A DNA stretch of 64,000 bases from Candidatus Altimarinota bacterium (GCA_023143095.1 JAGLIF010000009.1:1-64000); one strand, 5' to 3'. Shown: positions 34,847 to 44,298, numbered from the stretch's first letter. A program made the numbers and translations. The notes: generated by a model from the sequence alone, not told the origin.

Positions 34847-35448
34847 TCCAAAATCTTCAGGGGCATTTTTCCTGTAATTTCACGAATCATTTCCCCCATC
34901 AGCATTACTGGAACACCAATGATATTCTGAAAATCCCCTTCAATTTTTTCAAGTAAAAAAATACCTGTTCCCAAAATAGAATATGCCCCGCACTTTCCTT
35001 TCCAATCATCAAACTCCAAATAACTTCGGATCTGACAATTAGTCGTATCAGAACGAAACATAATAGCTGTTTCTTCCATAGCTACTTTCTCAAAATACTT
35101 TCCCTTAAACACTCCAACACACGCAATTCCAGAAATAATCTTCTGTGGTTTTCCTACAAAACTCTGTAGCATCTCAAAAGCGCGTTTCTTGGTTTTTGGT
35201 TTTCCTATAATTTTTCCCTCAAATTCAACCATAGAATCAAAACCTATTACACAGAAATCTCCATTTTGAACAATTTTTTTATACACAGATAAAGCCTTTT
35301 CCAAAGCAAAATCCTTGATATTCTCGATATTTGATTTATTCACATCTTCAACTTCCTCAAAATCAGGATCTGCCATTTGAAAAACAATTCCTAGTCGTTC
35401 AAACAAAAACTTTCTATTTTCAGAAGTCGTCGCTAAAATAATTTTCAT
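34834..35448 (-). CDS. maf: Maf-like nucleotide pyrophosphatase
   Basis: Maf proteins hydrolyse non-canonical or selected NTPs (dTTP, UTP, m5UTP and others). The 204-residue protein from the chosen ATG begins MKIILATTSENRKFLFERL, the family's 'lASsSprR.ellL' start. It has the conserved KA in FALEKAL near 58, DSMVEF near 85 (usually aDTvV) and the Gly-Ala-Tyr-Ser segment (CGAYSILGTG near 160). The Asp at DTVV is replaced in part (FDSMVEF), so specificity may differ. Start choice drops an AT-rich extension that overlaps the next gene. Confidence 0.85.
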   Translation of the reverse strand: MKIILATTSENRKFLFERLGIVFQMADPDFEEVEDVNKSNIENIKDFALEKALSVYKKIVQNGDFCVIGFDSMVEFEGKIIGKPKTKKRAFEMLQSFVGKPQKIISGIACVGVFKGKYFEKVAMEETAIMFRSDTTNCQIRSYLEFDDWKGKCGAYSILGTGIFLLEKIEGDFQNIIGVPVMLMGEMIREITGKMPLKILERKH

Positions 35449-35497
35449 TGGTAGAAACATTGATTTAATAAACTCGTAACAAAAAAATCTTATTCTT

Positions 35498-36235
35498 TTA
35501 ATCTCTCTCATCTAAATCAATCTCAATACCTCCTTCATCATCAAAACTTTTTTCAATTTCAATATTTTGTTCCTCAAATCGTGGTTTTTGCTTAAAAGAT
35601 TGCTCTTTTTTTCTCTCCTTTTTTAAAGGTTTAGAAGTAAACTCCTCTCTCTCTGGTTGCCCATTAGATTTCACATGTGTTTGTACCAATTGAGAAATCA
35701 AATCTTTTAAGGCTGACTCCTCAGTGAAATTTTTCTCATCCAACCTCTGTTCTCGAAACCTTTCTATTCTTCGTGCAACCCAATTGGGAGCATTTACTTT
35801 TTCAATTCGAATCAAATCACCTCCAATTTTCTGAAAAACTAAAGTTCCAAAATTAAGAAAAAAGGAATTTACTCCTATTTTTTCGACAGTCACAGTATCA
35901 AGTTGCGAAAAATCCAACCGTTGAAACCGTCTTTCAAAAACCCTTGGCCAATCAATAAAAAGAAGACTCTCTGTCGTCATCAAAATAGCATTGATATACC
36001 AAAAAAAGAATGCAGAAAAAACTTTAAATACCAAAAATGCTACTACAAACCACCAAATAGGAATCCCATTGATGTAAGGTACAAAAAACCAAACAAGAAA
36101 AGTTAAACTTCCCCAAAGGATTAAACAAAAAAGAACTCTTTTAAAAAGAAATAAAAAAGGATGACGAAAAACTTTTTTTATTTTTTCCTCCTCTTCTAAA
36201 AAACTTGCAAAAACTATACGATGAAAAATATTCAT
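35498..36235 (-). CDS. Membrane protein with a bacterial PH-like domain
   Basis: The 245-residue protein has two transmembrane helices (~30-55 and 62-88). A ~90-residue β-rich region follows (TTESLLFIDWPRVFERRFQRLDF; VTVEKIGVNSFFLNFGTLVFQ, split here), which matches the bPH2/DUF304 pattern. The C-terminal ~80 residues are charged and low-complexity, ending in Asp/Glu. The role is unknown. The maf gene starts 50 bp downstream on the same strand. Confidence 0.75.
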   Translation of the reverse strand: MNIFHRIVFASFLEEEEKIKKVFRHPFLFLFKRVLFCLILWGSLTFLVWFFVPYINGIPIWWFVVAFLVFKVFSAFFFWYINAILMTTESLLFIDWPRVFERRFQRLDFSQLDTVTVEKIGVNSFFLNFGTLVFQKIGGDLIRIEKVNAPNWVARRIERFREQRLDEKNFTEESALKDLISQLVQTHVKSNGQPEREEFTSKPLKKERKKEQSFKQKPRFEEQNIEIEKSFDDEGGIEIDLDERD

Positions 36236-36359
36236 TCTGTCTTGATTATATCTTAAAAAAACTTTAATAAAAAACAATAATGGAGAAACTACAAATTAAT
36301 TTCGTACAAAAATATCTTTTTCCTTTATATTTTTTTTCCGTACACTCCCACCACAAATC

Positions 36360-36995
36360 ATGATCAAAGAAGAAAATCAGAGTTGGAAAAGTTTTTTTAT
36401 AGAACTAAGTCTCCTGATCGCAGTCGTCCTTTTTGTTCGTTTCTACATTTTTCAGATTTTTCGAATTTCTGGACCTTCTATGTGTCCCACTCTCAACTGG
36501 ATAAATAATGAATGCGAAAACGGCAAAGGAGAATTTGTTTTTGTAAATGAACTTTTCTATCATTTTCAACCTCCCAACAGGGGGGATATTATTATTTTTA
36601 AACCACCAGGAGGAAAAGTTTATTTCATCAAACGAATCATGGGAATTCCTGGTGACAAAATTGAAATAAAAAATGGGAAAGTCTATCTTTCTAACACCGA
36701 AGTTTCTAATTTTCTTCTACCTGAATCGTTCCTTTCTGGAACCAACAAAAGTCGAACTGCAGTCTTTGGCATTGATACCTTTGAAGTTCCAGAAGATCAC
36801 TATCTAGTCTTTGGAGACAATCGAGCCAAAAGTTCCGATTCTCGACAGTGTTTTTCCAGTTTAAAATGCAACGATGAAAATTCTCCTTATCTTCCTCGAG
36901 AAAATATTCGTGGAAAAGCAGAATTTATTATCTGGCCTTTTTGGAGATTTCGTTGGATTGAAAATGAATTTGACGAACTTTTCGGTAAAAAGTAG
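36360..36995 (+). CDS. lepB: Signal peptidase I
   Basis: LepB cuts signal peptides from secreted proteins. The 211-residue protein has one N-terminal helix (~14-34). The catalytic Ser is in SGPSMCPTL (S40) and the catalytic Lys in FIKRIMGIPGDKIEI (K91). Box E follows: GDNRAKSSDSR near 150. Length and order are normal. It is followed at 40 bp by two genes for exported proteins on the same strand, and many other exported proteins in the window are likely substrates. Confidence 0.95.
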   Translation: MIKEENQSWKSFFIELSLLIAVVLFVRFYIFQIFRISGPSMCPTLNWINNECENGKGEFVFVNELFYHFQPPNRGDIIIFKPPGGKVYFIKRIMGIPGDKIEIKNGKVYLSNTEVSNFLLPESFLSGTNKSRTAVFGIDTFEVPEDHYLVFGDNRAKSSDSRQCFSSLKCNDENSPYLPRENIRGKAEFIIWPFWRFRWIENEFDELFGKK

Positions 36996-37035
36996 TATAT
37001 TTTTAAACAATTAACTTTTAATTTTTAAAAAAAGA

Positions 37036-38079
37036 ATGAATAAAAAACAAGCTATTTTCTGTTATACAATAGGATTATTATTTAGTTTTTCTCAAGTTTT
37101 TGCAACAGAAATTACTGATTTAACAGTCATTCCAAATGGGAGTCAACTCACCATTGATTGGTCAGCTCTCTCGCAGGAAATCATGGACAATACAAACGGA
37201 TATGCAATTCAATGGAGCACAGAACAAAATGATGTTCGAATTGATAAATTTGCCCAACAATTTTCAAGTCAAAACAGTTTAACCTTAAGAAAAGCTTCTT
37301 TTGAAATAAATAAAGATTATTATTTTAGAGTTTATTCTTATGTTCTAGATGGACGCAATCGTGTTTTAGGAAACGGATCTAAAATTTTAAAATGGCAGAT
37401 GGACTTCCAAGATAATATCGAAACTTCTCAAATCGAACCAAATGACCCTGTTATTTCAACAGTTGTTAGTACTACCTCCAGTGAAGACGAAGTTTTAGCA
37501 ACCTTTGGAGCATTGCGAATTAGTAAATTCGATACCTTTGTCGATTTTGCTTGGTCCAAACCTTCAAACTTAACTTCCAACGATTATGATGGATTTGCTT
37601 TTGAAGTTTCAAAACACAGTGATCTAAAAGACCCTATTATCGAATTTAAAGTTAATAAAACACGATTTAGAACACGATTAAAAGGACTTGAACCAAATAC
37701 TCAATACCACGCACGAGGTTATTTTTACAAAGACAGAGGAGGTGAAGCTCAATTATTTGGAGGTGAAGAAATTAAGGCTTTTAAAACCATAATCGCAATT
37801 GATAGAGATGGAAGAACTAGATCTTCACGAAATATTAAACGAATTGAAAAATACGCTTATTTCGCTGTTTCTGTTGATGGCAATGAAACAAGCGAAACTC
37901 CAACTATAAACACTACAACAAGTCTTACAACAACTACAAGAAATACTACTGTCACAACACCTACCACAATGACAGATATAAGAAAGAGAATTGTGACACT
38001 CAAAGCAGAAATTAAAATTCTACAAAAAGAGTTAAGAACTTTGCTCAAAAAACTTCGTGACATGTATAAAAATAATTAA
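37036..38079 (+). CDS. Secreted protein with fibronectin III-like domains
   Basis: The 347-residue protein has a signal peptide (cut near VFAT, residue 23). Two β-sandwich regions (~25-115 and ~155-255) have FN3-like wording: 'GYAIQWSTEQ…' and 'DGFAFEVSKHSD…LKGLEPNTQYHARGYFYKD'. A Thr-rich linker follows (near 290-315), then a C-terminal coiled coil of ~30 residues (RIVTLKAEIKILQKELRTL). It is probably a surface adhesion or scaffold protein. The next gene starts 11 bp after its stop. Confidence 0.78.
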   Translation: MNKKQAIFCYTIGLLFSFSQVFATEITDLTVIPNGSQLTIDWSALSQEIMDNTNGYAIQWSTEQNDVRIDKFAQQFSSQNSLTLRKASFEINKDYYFRVYSYVLDGRNRVLGNGSKILKWQMDFQDNIETSQIEPNDPVISTVVSTTSSEDEVLATFGALRISKFDTFVDFAWSKPSNLTSNDYDGFAFEVSKHSDLKDPIIEFKVNKTRFRTRLKGLEPNTQYHARGYFYKDRGGEAQLFGGEEIKAFKTIIAIDRDGRTRSSRNIKRIEKYAYFAVSVDGNETSETPTINTTTSLTTTTRNTTVTTPTTMTDIRKRIVTLKAEIKILQKELRTLLKKLRDMYKNN

Positions 38080-38089
38080 TCATTCAAAA

Positions 38090-38893
38090 ATGACAAAACA
38101 AGAAACCAAGTTTATACAGAAAAAGAATCTTTTAATTAATTTTTATATCAAAGTTTCTTTAATTTTCCTATCTGCTATTTTTCTAAATACCGTAACCTTC
38201 GCTGCACAAGAAGAATGTATAGAACTCACCCAGTCAGCTGTAAGTCCAGATGGCGTTTGTACACAGTTTGAAACTTCATGCGAAATCCCAAGCAACTGGA
38301 AAGTAGTTCCTTCTTGTAATCTAATCAAAGAAACATCATTTGGAACAAGCCTTGAAGATCGCATGAATAACAGATTTTATGGAAAAAATTATGTAAAAAA
38401 AAATAAATCAACAGAAAAAGATAATATTCGAACCAGTGGAAAATTTCGACGACAAGGCAGTGGATATTTGACTCGTACTGGTCGTTACCGACAAACAAGA
38501 CTTAATGAGAGTCAAGGTAAAAGCTATCTCTCACGAAAGACCTTTACAAAAAAAAACTATAGCAAAGAAACGCGTGAGAAAATCAAAAGTCTTAATATCC
38601 AAAAAGGCGGTTTTCAACATGAAGGAGATTTAACTAAAGAAGAACGAAAAACTCGTCGAGCTTATCGTGCACCAATTGAAAGTGCTACTCAAATGAATCG
38701 AAGCGGTTATCTTTCTAGTAAACAAAAATTTTCCACAGAAATGGAAACAAGAAGCAACTCTGCTCGTGTTGGAAGTAAAAGAATTTGGAAAAATCTAAAA
38801 CAAATTTCTCAAACAAAGAAAAAAAGAGTTTATAAAGGAATAACTCTACGAAAACTTTGGAGAGGAGAACGACTAGAAGGAATTTTGGAATAA
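38090..38893 (+). CDS. Secreted basic protein, unknown function
   Basis: From the ATG at 38090 the protein has 267 residues. It has a long basic start, a hydrophobic core (~20-40) ending VTFAAQ, and a short Cys-containing domain (ECIELTQSAVSPDGVC…FETSCEIPSNWKVVPSC; four Cys, likely two disulfides). The rest (~100-267) is very basic and Arg/Lys/Ser-rich, with recurring 'SGYLTRTGRYRQTR'-like units. It could bind nucleic acid or anionic wall polymers; this is inference. A strong terminator follows. Confidence 0.72.
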   Translation: MTKQETKFIQKKNLLINFYIKVSLIFLSAIFLNTVTFAAQEECIELTQSAVSPDGVCTQFETSCEIPSNWKVVPSCNLIKETSFGTSLEDRMNNRFYGKNYVKKNKSTEKDNIRTSGKFRRQGSGYLTRTGRYRQTRLNESQGKSYLSRKTFTKKNYSKETREKIKSLNIQKGGFQHEGDLTKEERKTRRAYRAPIESATQMNRSGYLSSKQKFSTEMETRSNSARVGSKRIWKNLKQISQTKKKRVYKGITLRKLWRGERLEGILE

Positions 38894-38900
38894 ATAAAAT

Positions 38901-38938
38901 AAAAACAGTTTGAAAAAAATTTCTCAGACTGTTTTTTT
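38901..38938 (+). terminator. Intrinsic terminator after the secreted-protein operon
   Basis: AAAAACAGT-TTGA pairs with TCA-GACTGTTTTT, closing a loop of A/T bases, and is followed by a run of seven T. It starts 8 bp after the stop of the 38090 gene. Confidence 0.85.
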
Positions 38939-38954
38939 GTATGAAAAGGATTTC

Positions 38955-38977
38955 TTGTCTTTATCTGTGTTTCCTTA
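38955..38977 (+). repeat. Tail-motif repeat copy
   Basis: GTCTTTATCTGTGTTTCCTT sits exactly at the stop codon end of the transporter-HEAT gene. Confidence 0.55.
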
Positions 38978-41407
38978 TCAAACACCAACTGATTCCATCA
39001 ATAAGATACCATCATATTTCTCTGCCAATCGATAAAGCCATTTAAGAGACTCTTTTGATTTATCAGAAAGTCGAGACAAATGACTCTTTTCTCGTACATT
39101 TTCTGCCAACAAAATATCCATCACCTTATGAGAAACTTTAAATTGAATCTCCTTTTTCAATTTATCACGAACATCCTTCCCTGCTCTCTTCATCATATAA
39201 AAAAGCTTTTGTGCAGCATCTCTATCCCCTCCAAATAAAATTTCTAAAATATCTGGAAAAACAGACTCATTCCCAATTTTTGCCAAAGCAACTAATGAAT
39301 GTAATTTCAAATCAAATAATTCTGATTCAAGATAAGGATAAAGTTTATATTCTAACGATTGATCCTTTACTTCTCCAATAGCATAAATACCAGCAATTTT
39401 CTCTTCTTTTGTCTCCTTCAGCAACAAATCATTAATAACCTGTCGCAGGAGTTTTTTCTCTCCAAACTTCCAAAGAGAAATCACAGCATGTCCACGCAAT
39501 CGCGGATTTTTTTCATATAAAAATTGTTTCAAATAATACACTATTTCTGGATCATCGAAAAGCTCAACTGAACTTCGAAGACATACTGATTTCAACTCTT
39601 CATCATGTTGTTTAATCATTTCCAGAAAAAATGGAACCACTTGATGTATAGGAAGATGCGCAAAGATATTCATAATAACCAATTTTTTCAAATGAGCATC
39701 ATCAGTTTCTTTAAAGATTTTTTGAAGTAATCGCAATAAATGATGCTGAGAAAAAACATGTTCTTTCCAGTAATTTCGTAAAGAATCCATTTTCAAAAGA
39801 GAATCAAGACTTTGTATTTTTATTTCATTAGACTCCGACTCATCTGCTAAAATTTCTAAATAAGTATGAATAATCTGTGGATCATTAATTTTTGAAATCA
39901 TAACAGTAATTTTTTCACGAATCACCGCATGATTTTTTTTATTAAGCAATTCCTTTGCTAAAACTAAAACAGATTCTTTTCCATGCCCTTTCTGAGCCAA
40001 AACCTCAACCGCATCCAATTTAGCAGAAATATTCTGATCTGATTGCAGATTTTGCGTAGAAAGATTCGTAAACTTTCGCCGCATCCCAAAAGTCAAAATT
40101 CCTAATAGAAAAGCAAGTCCCACCATGAGTAATGCCGTAGCTTGCTGAAACCAAAATAATTGAAAAAATATCACCAATAACACTCCAAAAATAACCCCTA
40201 ATGGTTTTACAAAACCTTCTAAGAAATGACGAAGAATCTCTCGACTATGAGAAAATACCGAATAAAAAGTTAGATGATATGCCGACTCAAAAAGAGAATG
40301 TCCACCATGTTGAAAACCTCGTACAAAATTCATATTAGTTCCTCCTCCCAAAAAAGTTGCTGCCAACCCCAAAAATCCACCAAAATACAAAAGCATGGAG
40401 TTGATAATCCCTACTTTTTCCAAAATTCTTGAAGCCAAGAAAAGCTGTACAACCAAAGAGATAAGTCCAAAGATGAGACTCAACAAACCCAAATCATGAG
40501 CAAGTGTCTCGTGAACAAAAATTTTACTCACAGTTTGTTCTGCACTTTCTGCTATTTTATGTCCAACCGTTATCACCTTTTCAACTGAATCATGAAAAAG
40601 ATTCGTCTGTAAATCACTCGCATCAAAATGCTGTTCTTTATGTGTTGTATGACTTTCTACTGATTTCAAAAATTCAAAATCCGCTACCGCAAAAAGTGCA
40701 GATTGGAAAAAAACAACCGTTGTAAGAAATGCTAAAAAAGGAATCTTTTTCACTGCCAAAATCCCCTCTCTCACACCATGCGAGGCAGATTCTTCTTCCT
40801 GACAAAGATCTGGAATTTCCGCCAATGCTTTAGGAGAACGCCAGATCAAAAAAGCCATGATTCCTAGTGGAATCAACCAAAAAGCTAATAAATCTTTAGT
40901 AGGAAAAATTTCTAATAATCCCAAAAAGACACTCGCCGCAATCACCGTCCCAATTGTAATCCCCGACTCAATAATCGGCATAATCTTCTGAGCAGCTTTA
41001 GGCGAAAAAAGTGATTCATTTTTTCGTAAAATCGCAATATTGAGCTGTGCAAAAAACAAATCTTTAGCAATAATCGCCGAGAGGAAGTAAAACCAAATAT
41101 TTTCACGAAATACAAATGCCAAAAGAGCAAAAAGAATCGTTCCACCTATAGTTCCCAATAAGAAATGATTTAATTCTGTCCGCAAAAACAAAAAGTTAGC
41201 AACCGCACTTCCAAATAAAAGAATAACTGCATCTGCAAAAAGCAAATAAAGCAGATTTTGAACACCAAATATTTCTATAAAAATCGCAGTAATAATCGTC
41301 CAAGAAAAGATAAACCCTAATTGGAATAAAAACCGCAACTGCCAAAGAAATTTTACGCTCGGCTTTTCATGTTCTGCAATCCCAAGTTTTTTAAATAGTT
41401 GAAACAT
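38978..41407 (-). CDS. NTT/MFS-like membrane transporter fused to HEAT-like repeats
   Basis: The 809-residue protein has ~10-12 hydrophobic helices over residues 20-450. A soluble ~340-residue region of repeated helix pairs follows (…HAVIREKITVMISKINDPQIIHTYLEIL…, …RLRGHAVISLWKFGE…, …KLHSLVALAKIGNES…), typical of HEAT/armadillo-type repeats. The membrane part resembles nucleotide-transporter (ATP/ADP translocase-like) or MFS proteins; similar fusions occur in several environmental bacteria. A nucleotide-uptake role would suit a dependent lifestyle but cannot be shown here. The C-terminal repeats should be cytoplasmic and regulatory or scaffolding. Confidence 0.72.
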   Translation of the reverse strand: MFQLFKKLGIAEHEKPSVKFLWQLRFLFQLGFIFSWTIITAIFIEIFGVQNLLYLLFADAVILLFGSAVANFLFLRTELNHFLLGTIGGTILFALLAFVFRENIWFYFLSAIIAKDLFFAQLNIAILRKNESLFSPKAAQKIMPIIESGITIGTVIAASVFLGLLEIFPTKDLLAFWLIPLGIMAFLIWRSPKALAEIPDLCQEEESASHGVREGILAVKKIPFLAFLTTVVFFQSALFAVADFEFLKSVESHTTHKEQHFDASDLQTNLFHDSVEKVITVGHKIAESAEQTVSKIFVHETLAHDLGLLSLIFGLISLVVQLFLASRILEKVGIINSMLLYFGGFLGLAATFLGGGTNMNFVRGFQHGGHSLFESAYHLTFYSVFSHSREILRHFLEGFVKPLGVIFGVLLVIFFQLFWFQQATALLMVGLAFLLGILTFGMRRKFTNLSTQNLQSDQNISAKLDAVEVLAQKGHGKESVLVLAKELLNKKNHAVIREKITVMISKINDPQIIHTYLEILADESESNEIKIQSLDSLLKMDSLRNYWKEHVFSQHHLLRLLQKIFKETDDAHLKKLVIMNIFAHLPIHQVVPFFLEMIKQHDEELKSVCLRSSVELFDDPEIVYYLKQFLYEKNPRLRGHAVISLWKFGEKKLLRQVINDLLLKETKEEKIAGIYAIGEVKDQSLEYKLYPYLESELFDLKLHSLVALAKIGNESVFPDILEILFGGDRDAAQKLFYMMKRAGKDVRDKLKKEIQFKVSHKVMDILLAENVREKSHLSRLSDKSKESLKWLYRLAEKYDGILLMESVGV

Positions 41408-41554
41408 TTTTTATTTTTATATAGATTTTAATATAGATTCTTTTAATTATAACATATTTTATATAAAAATCAAACACTTCTCCTTCCTTTATCCCTGCCC
41501 CCTTTCCCTCATCCTTACTCTCTTTTCCTCATTCATACACATTCCCGCTCCACT

Positions 41555-41680
41555 CCCTCATTCCTGCGAAGGCAGGAATCCATGTGATTGTCTTCCCGGA
41601 CTCCGATCCGGGATCTACCATGTTGCCACCCTTCCTCATTACAAAAAAAACAAAGATCCTGAAACAAGTTCAGGACGACA
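41555..41680. repeat. Composite of REP-A and two REP-B hairpins
   Basis: Inverted REP-A (41555-41583) is followed by a REP-B with arms CCCGGA/TCCGGG (41589-41618) and a REP-B with arms CCTGAAAC/GTTCAGG (41654-41680). The 330-bp spacer 41408-41738 contains nothing else recognisable apart from a short pyrimidine-rich stretch of CCTC/CATTCC pieces before the repeats. Confidence 0.75.
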
Positions 41681-41738
41681 ATAGAATCGTTCAAGACAAC
41701 ATTATTTAAAAATCAAATGAATACTTCTTTTGTACATC

Positions 41739-42341
41739 TCACTCCACATTATCCTTCAAAAATTGCATTAATACATCTGATCGAATCGCATAACTCCGAT
41801 TCTTCCTCTTATCCGCTCCAATAATCATCCCATAAATCATTCCCTCTTCATCAAAAAGAATACTCCCAGAATCTCCATATTCCACCGTTCCAGAAATAGA
41901 AATAAGATTCTTTTTTGTCCAATTTTCCACTTTAAACTCCTCCCCCACCCCCAATACTTTTGTTTCTTTCTTTTTCTGACCATCAAATAAATAAACAGTC
42001 TGTCCCACCGCTGGTGGGGAAAAAGAAAAATTTCCCAAATCATAGAAAAAATTATCAATACGAAAAACCAAAATATCGTTTTCAAAATCTCGTACCAAAA
42101 CTTCAATTTTTTCACCTTTCCAAAAAAGCTTTTCTGACTTTTGAAACAAATGATCTGGAGATATAAACAAATCATTCCCTACCGGAACCGCCCTTCCCAC
42201 TGGCACCTGATTTTCATTTTCCAACACTAAAAACGATGGAATTGTGGTATTTTTGTGCAAAACTTCTTCCCATGATTGTTCCACAACTTTTCCACACCCA
42301 AACAAAAACAGACTCAAAATCCCCATCAAAAATAATCTCAT
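41739..42341 (-). CDS. Trypsin-fold serine protease-like lipoprotein
   Basis: The 200-residue protein starts MRLFLMGILSLFLFGCGK, a lipoprotein signal with the lipobox LFGC. The body is a small chymotrypsin-like fold. A His is at the expected place (FISPDHLF, usually TAAHV), an Asp in ENDILVFRID (usually DlAllkv) and the Ser in YGDSGSILFDEEGMIYGM, the typical GDSGGP-type loop. It could be an active surface protease. No PDZ domain is present. Seven codons of upstream frame were dropped to fit the signal. Confidence 0.78.
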   Translation of the reverse strand: MRLFLMGILSLFLFGCGKVVEQSWEEVLHKNTTIPSFLVLENENQVPVGRAVPVGNDLFISPDHLFQKSEKLFWKGEKIEVLVRDFENDILVFRIDNFFYDLGNFSFSPPAVGQTVYLFDGQKKKETKVLGVGEEFKVENWTKKNLISISGTVEYGDSGSILFDEEGMIYGMIIGADKRKNRSYAIRSDVLMQFLKDNVE

Positions 42342-42413
42342 TTTCACTGCTAAAAAATCCATAAAAGCGTACCGAAACTTCCTAAAAAAACAATCTTTTA
42401 ATTAATTTCCACT

Positions 42414-42470
42414 CCCTCATTCCTGCGAAGGCAGGAACCCATTCTTATTTATCAGAGGTTCCTTAAACAG
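42414..42470. repeat. REP-A copy joined to a tail-motif copy
   Basis: Inverted REP-A (CTCATTCCTGCGAAGGCAGG) is followed by ATTTATCAGAGGTTCCTTAA, directly after the stop of the baseplate-J-like gene. Confidence 0.7.
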
Positions 42471-42471
42471 A

Positions 42472-44127
42472 TTAATACTTTATTTTTAAATCAATTTGTT
42501 CAAAAATAACAGGTAAGCTTTTCGCCCAAAACGGAGAAACTCTTATCTCCAATACTTCTTCTATTTCGGGATGATTTATCAAAATATTCCGCACCTGAGT
42601 AATCTCTTCCCCCACAATTTCTTTTTTCAAACCTCGATACCATCTCTGTGCTAAATCATTTTTAGCTTCAAAATCCAAAGTCTCCATACCCATCAGTGAA
42701 ACAGATAATTTCAACCATTTTTCTTCTTCAAAATTTTCTGATTCCAACACCCGATATTTAATTGAACTTTCATCAACCTTAATCAATTTTTTCCGATGAT
42801 CTTGTGTTGTTTGAATTTTTTGTGTTAAAACATCCAAAATAGAATCCTGATCAAACACTATTCCTGAAATAGTTGCTTTCCCTGATATTTCAAATGTTTG
42901 TTGTTCTTTTCCAATCAAACTCTCATCAGTAACAAATTCCGTTAATTCTGTTTTGAGCAATTCTGGACTATCTAATAAAATATATGTTTTTCCTTCCCGA
43001 TTTCCACGATTGAGAAGTTCTTTTTGCAAATTTTCAATTCCATTTACTCGAAAACCTTGATGAAGTATTGGCTTTACTAGCTCAAAATCATCTTCCCCTA
43101 TAAAATAATGCGTCAAAGTCGAACCGCCAAACAAAGGTCCCTGATTTGTTTTCGCATAATACAGTTCCCGACTTTGCTTCCGAAGCCCTGGAAAAAAAAG
43201 TTCATCTCCAGCCACAATATTCCCTCTTCCTCCAATAGGTTTTCCCTCCTCAATATATTCATCCGCAATAACCTCTGTGACCAATCTCCCTGCTTTACCA
43301 TCTTTTTTAGGAGGTACTATGATATTTTTTTGCGTTCGAAAAATAATCCCATCAACAGTTGACAATCTCGATGGAACAAAAAACTTTGGTTCACTCGTTT
43401 CATTAAAAATCGTCACATTCCCTCTTGCATTCGTAATATCATATTCTTTCCGAGTTGATGGAAAAGTTTTTTTCCCTGCAACCTCTGTTTCTACGAAAAT
43501 ACCAGGAACCTGCGGCAAGTTCTTGTTTTCTTCTGAAATATCAGATCCTGACAAAGATATTAAAACATTTTGAGTTATTGGAATTACCGAAATTCTTGGT
43601 TTTATAGTGATAGTCGCTTGAGGCGAAATCCAAAAAAACAAAGCTATAAGTAAGAAAATAACCGCTAAGAAAAGAAAAAAGAAAAAACTTCTAGTCGATT
43701 TTTCATCCTTCAGATTTTGAATCTTATGTGTTGAGAAACTAGGTGCTGACCCAGTAATCTTGGGTTTAAACTCAATTTTTTTAGAAGTAAAAATATTTTT
43801 TTCTGCCACTATATTTTTAGAAAAATCTTTTACCATCTTTGTCTCAAGTGATATCACATCTTTTGGCACCTTTTCCAAAACTTCAAACTTTAGAGCTTTC
43901 AAAGTTTGGGAAAAATACTTTTTTTTCGTTATAAAAAAAATCTTCATAGACCGACTTTTGACTATGATTTGTATTTTTTTGAGAAAAGAACTTTCCGTAA
44001 TTAAGGGAAAGTCACGCGACACCAACAAATAAACTGTTTTACTTTCTTTTTCAAGTACTGCCAAAATATCCTTCGATAAGTCACCATTTTTTAATTGTAA
44101 TTTTAATATTTTTTTTTGATTCGACAT
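42472..44127 (-). CDS. Single-pass membrane protein of the CPR 'baseplate J-like' type
   Basis: The 551-residue protein has a ~150-residue cytoplasmic N-terminus (an α/β part near 1-90, then a basic linker) and one transmembrane helix (~150-170, FFFFLFLAVIFLLIALFFW). About 380 external β-rich residues follow: ISPQATITIKPR…, ANDAR-like 'NARGNVTIFNETSE', and 'GDELFFPGLRKQSRELYYAK'. Proteins of this length and plan, often labelled baseplate J/gp47-like, are widespread in Patescibacteria; their role is not known. The call rests on overall resemblance. Confidence 0.65.
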   Translation of the reverse strand: MSNQKKILKLQLKNGDLSKDILAVLEKESKTVYLLVSRDFPLITESSFLKKIQIIVKSRSMKIFFITKKKYFSQTLKALKFEVLEKVPKDVISLETKMVKDFSKNIVAEKNIFTSKKIEFKPKITGSAPSFSTHKIQNLKDEKSTRSFFFFLFLAVIFLLIALFFWISPQATITIKPRISVIPITQNVLISLSGSDISEENKNLPQVPGIFVETEVAGKKTFPSTRKEYDITNARGNVTIFNETSEPKFFVPSRLSTVDGIIFRTQKNIIVPPKKDGKAGRLVTEVIADEYIEEGKPIGGRGNIVAGDELFFPGLRKQSRELYYAKTNQGPLFGGSTLTHYFIGEDDFELVKPILHQGFRVNGIENLQKELLNRGNREGKTYILLDSPELLKTELTEFVTDESLIGKEQQTFEISGKATISGIVFDQDSILDVLTQKIQTTQDHRKKLIKVDESSIKYRVLESENFEEEKWLKLSVSLMGMETLDFEAKNDLAQRWYRGLKKEIVGEEITQVRNILINHPEIEEVLEIRVSPFWAKSLPVIFEQIDLKIKY

Positions 44128-44298
44128 CGAATAACAGAATACCTGTTTTCTTTAAGGAAACAATTATAAAAACAAAAATAATAAAACTTGATTTTACTCA
44201 AAATGATTATAAAATCCTTTGGCTTTTTTCCTTTTCATATCCTGTCGTAGAAGAGTAACTACACTATGACTCTCAAAAAAACAGGGTCATCAACAATA

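Noticed and set aside
37036-38079. Sortase-anchored surface protein
   Set aside because: The C-terminus is a coiled coil ending in KNN, with no LPxTG-type motif, hydrophobic tail or basic end.
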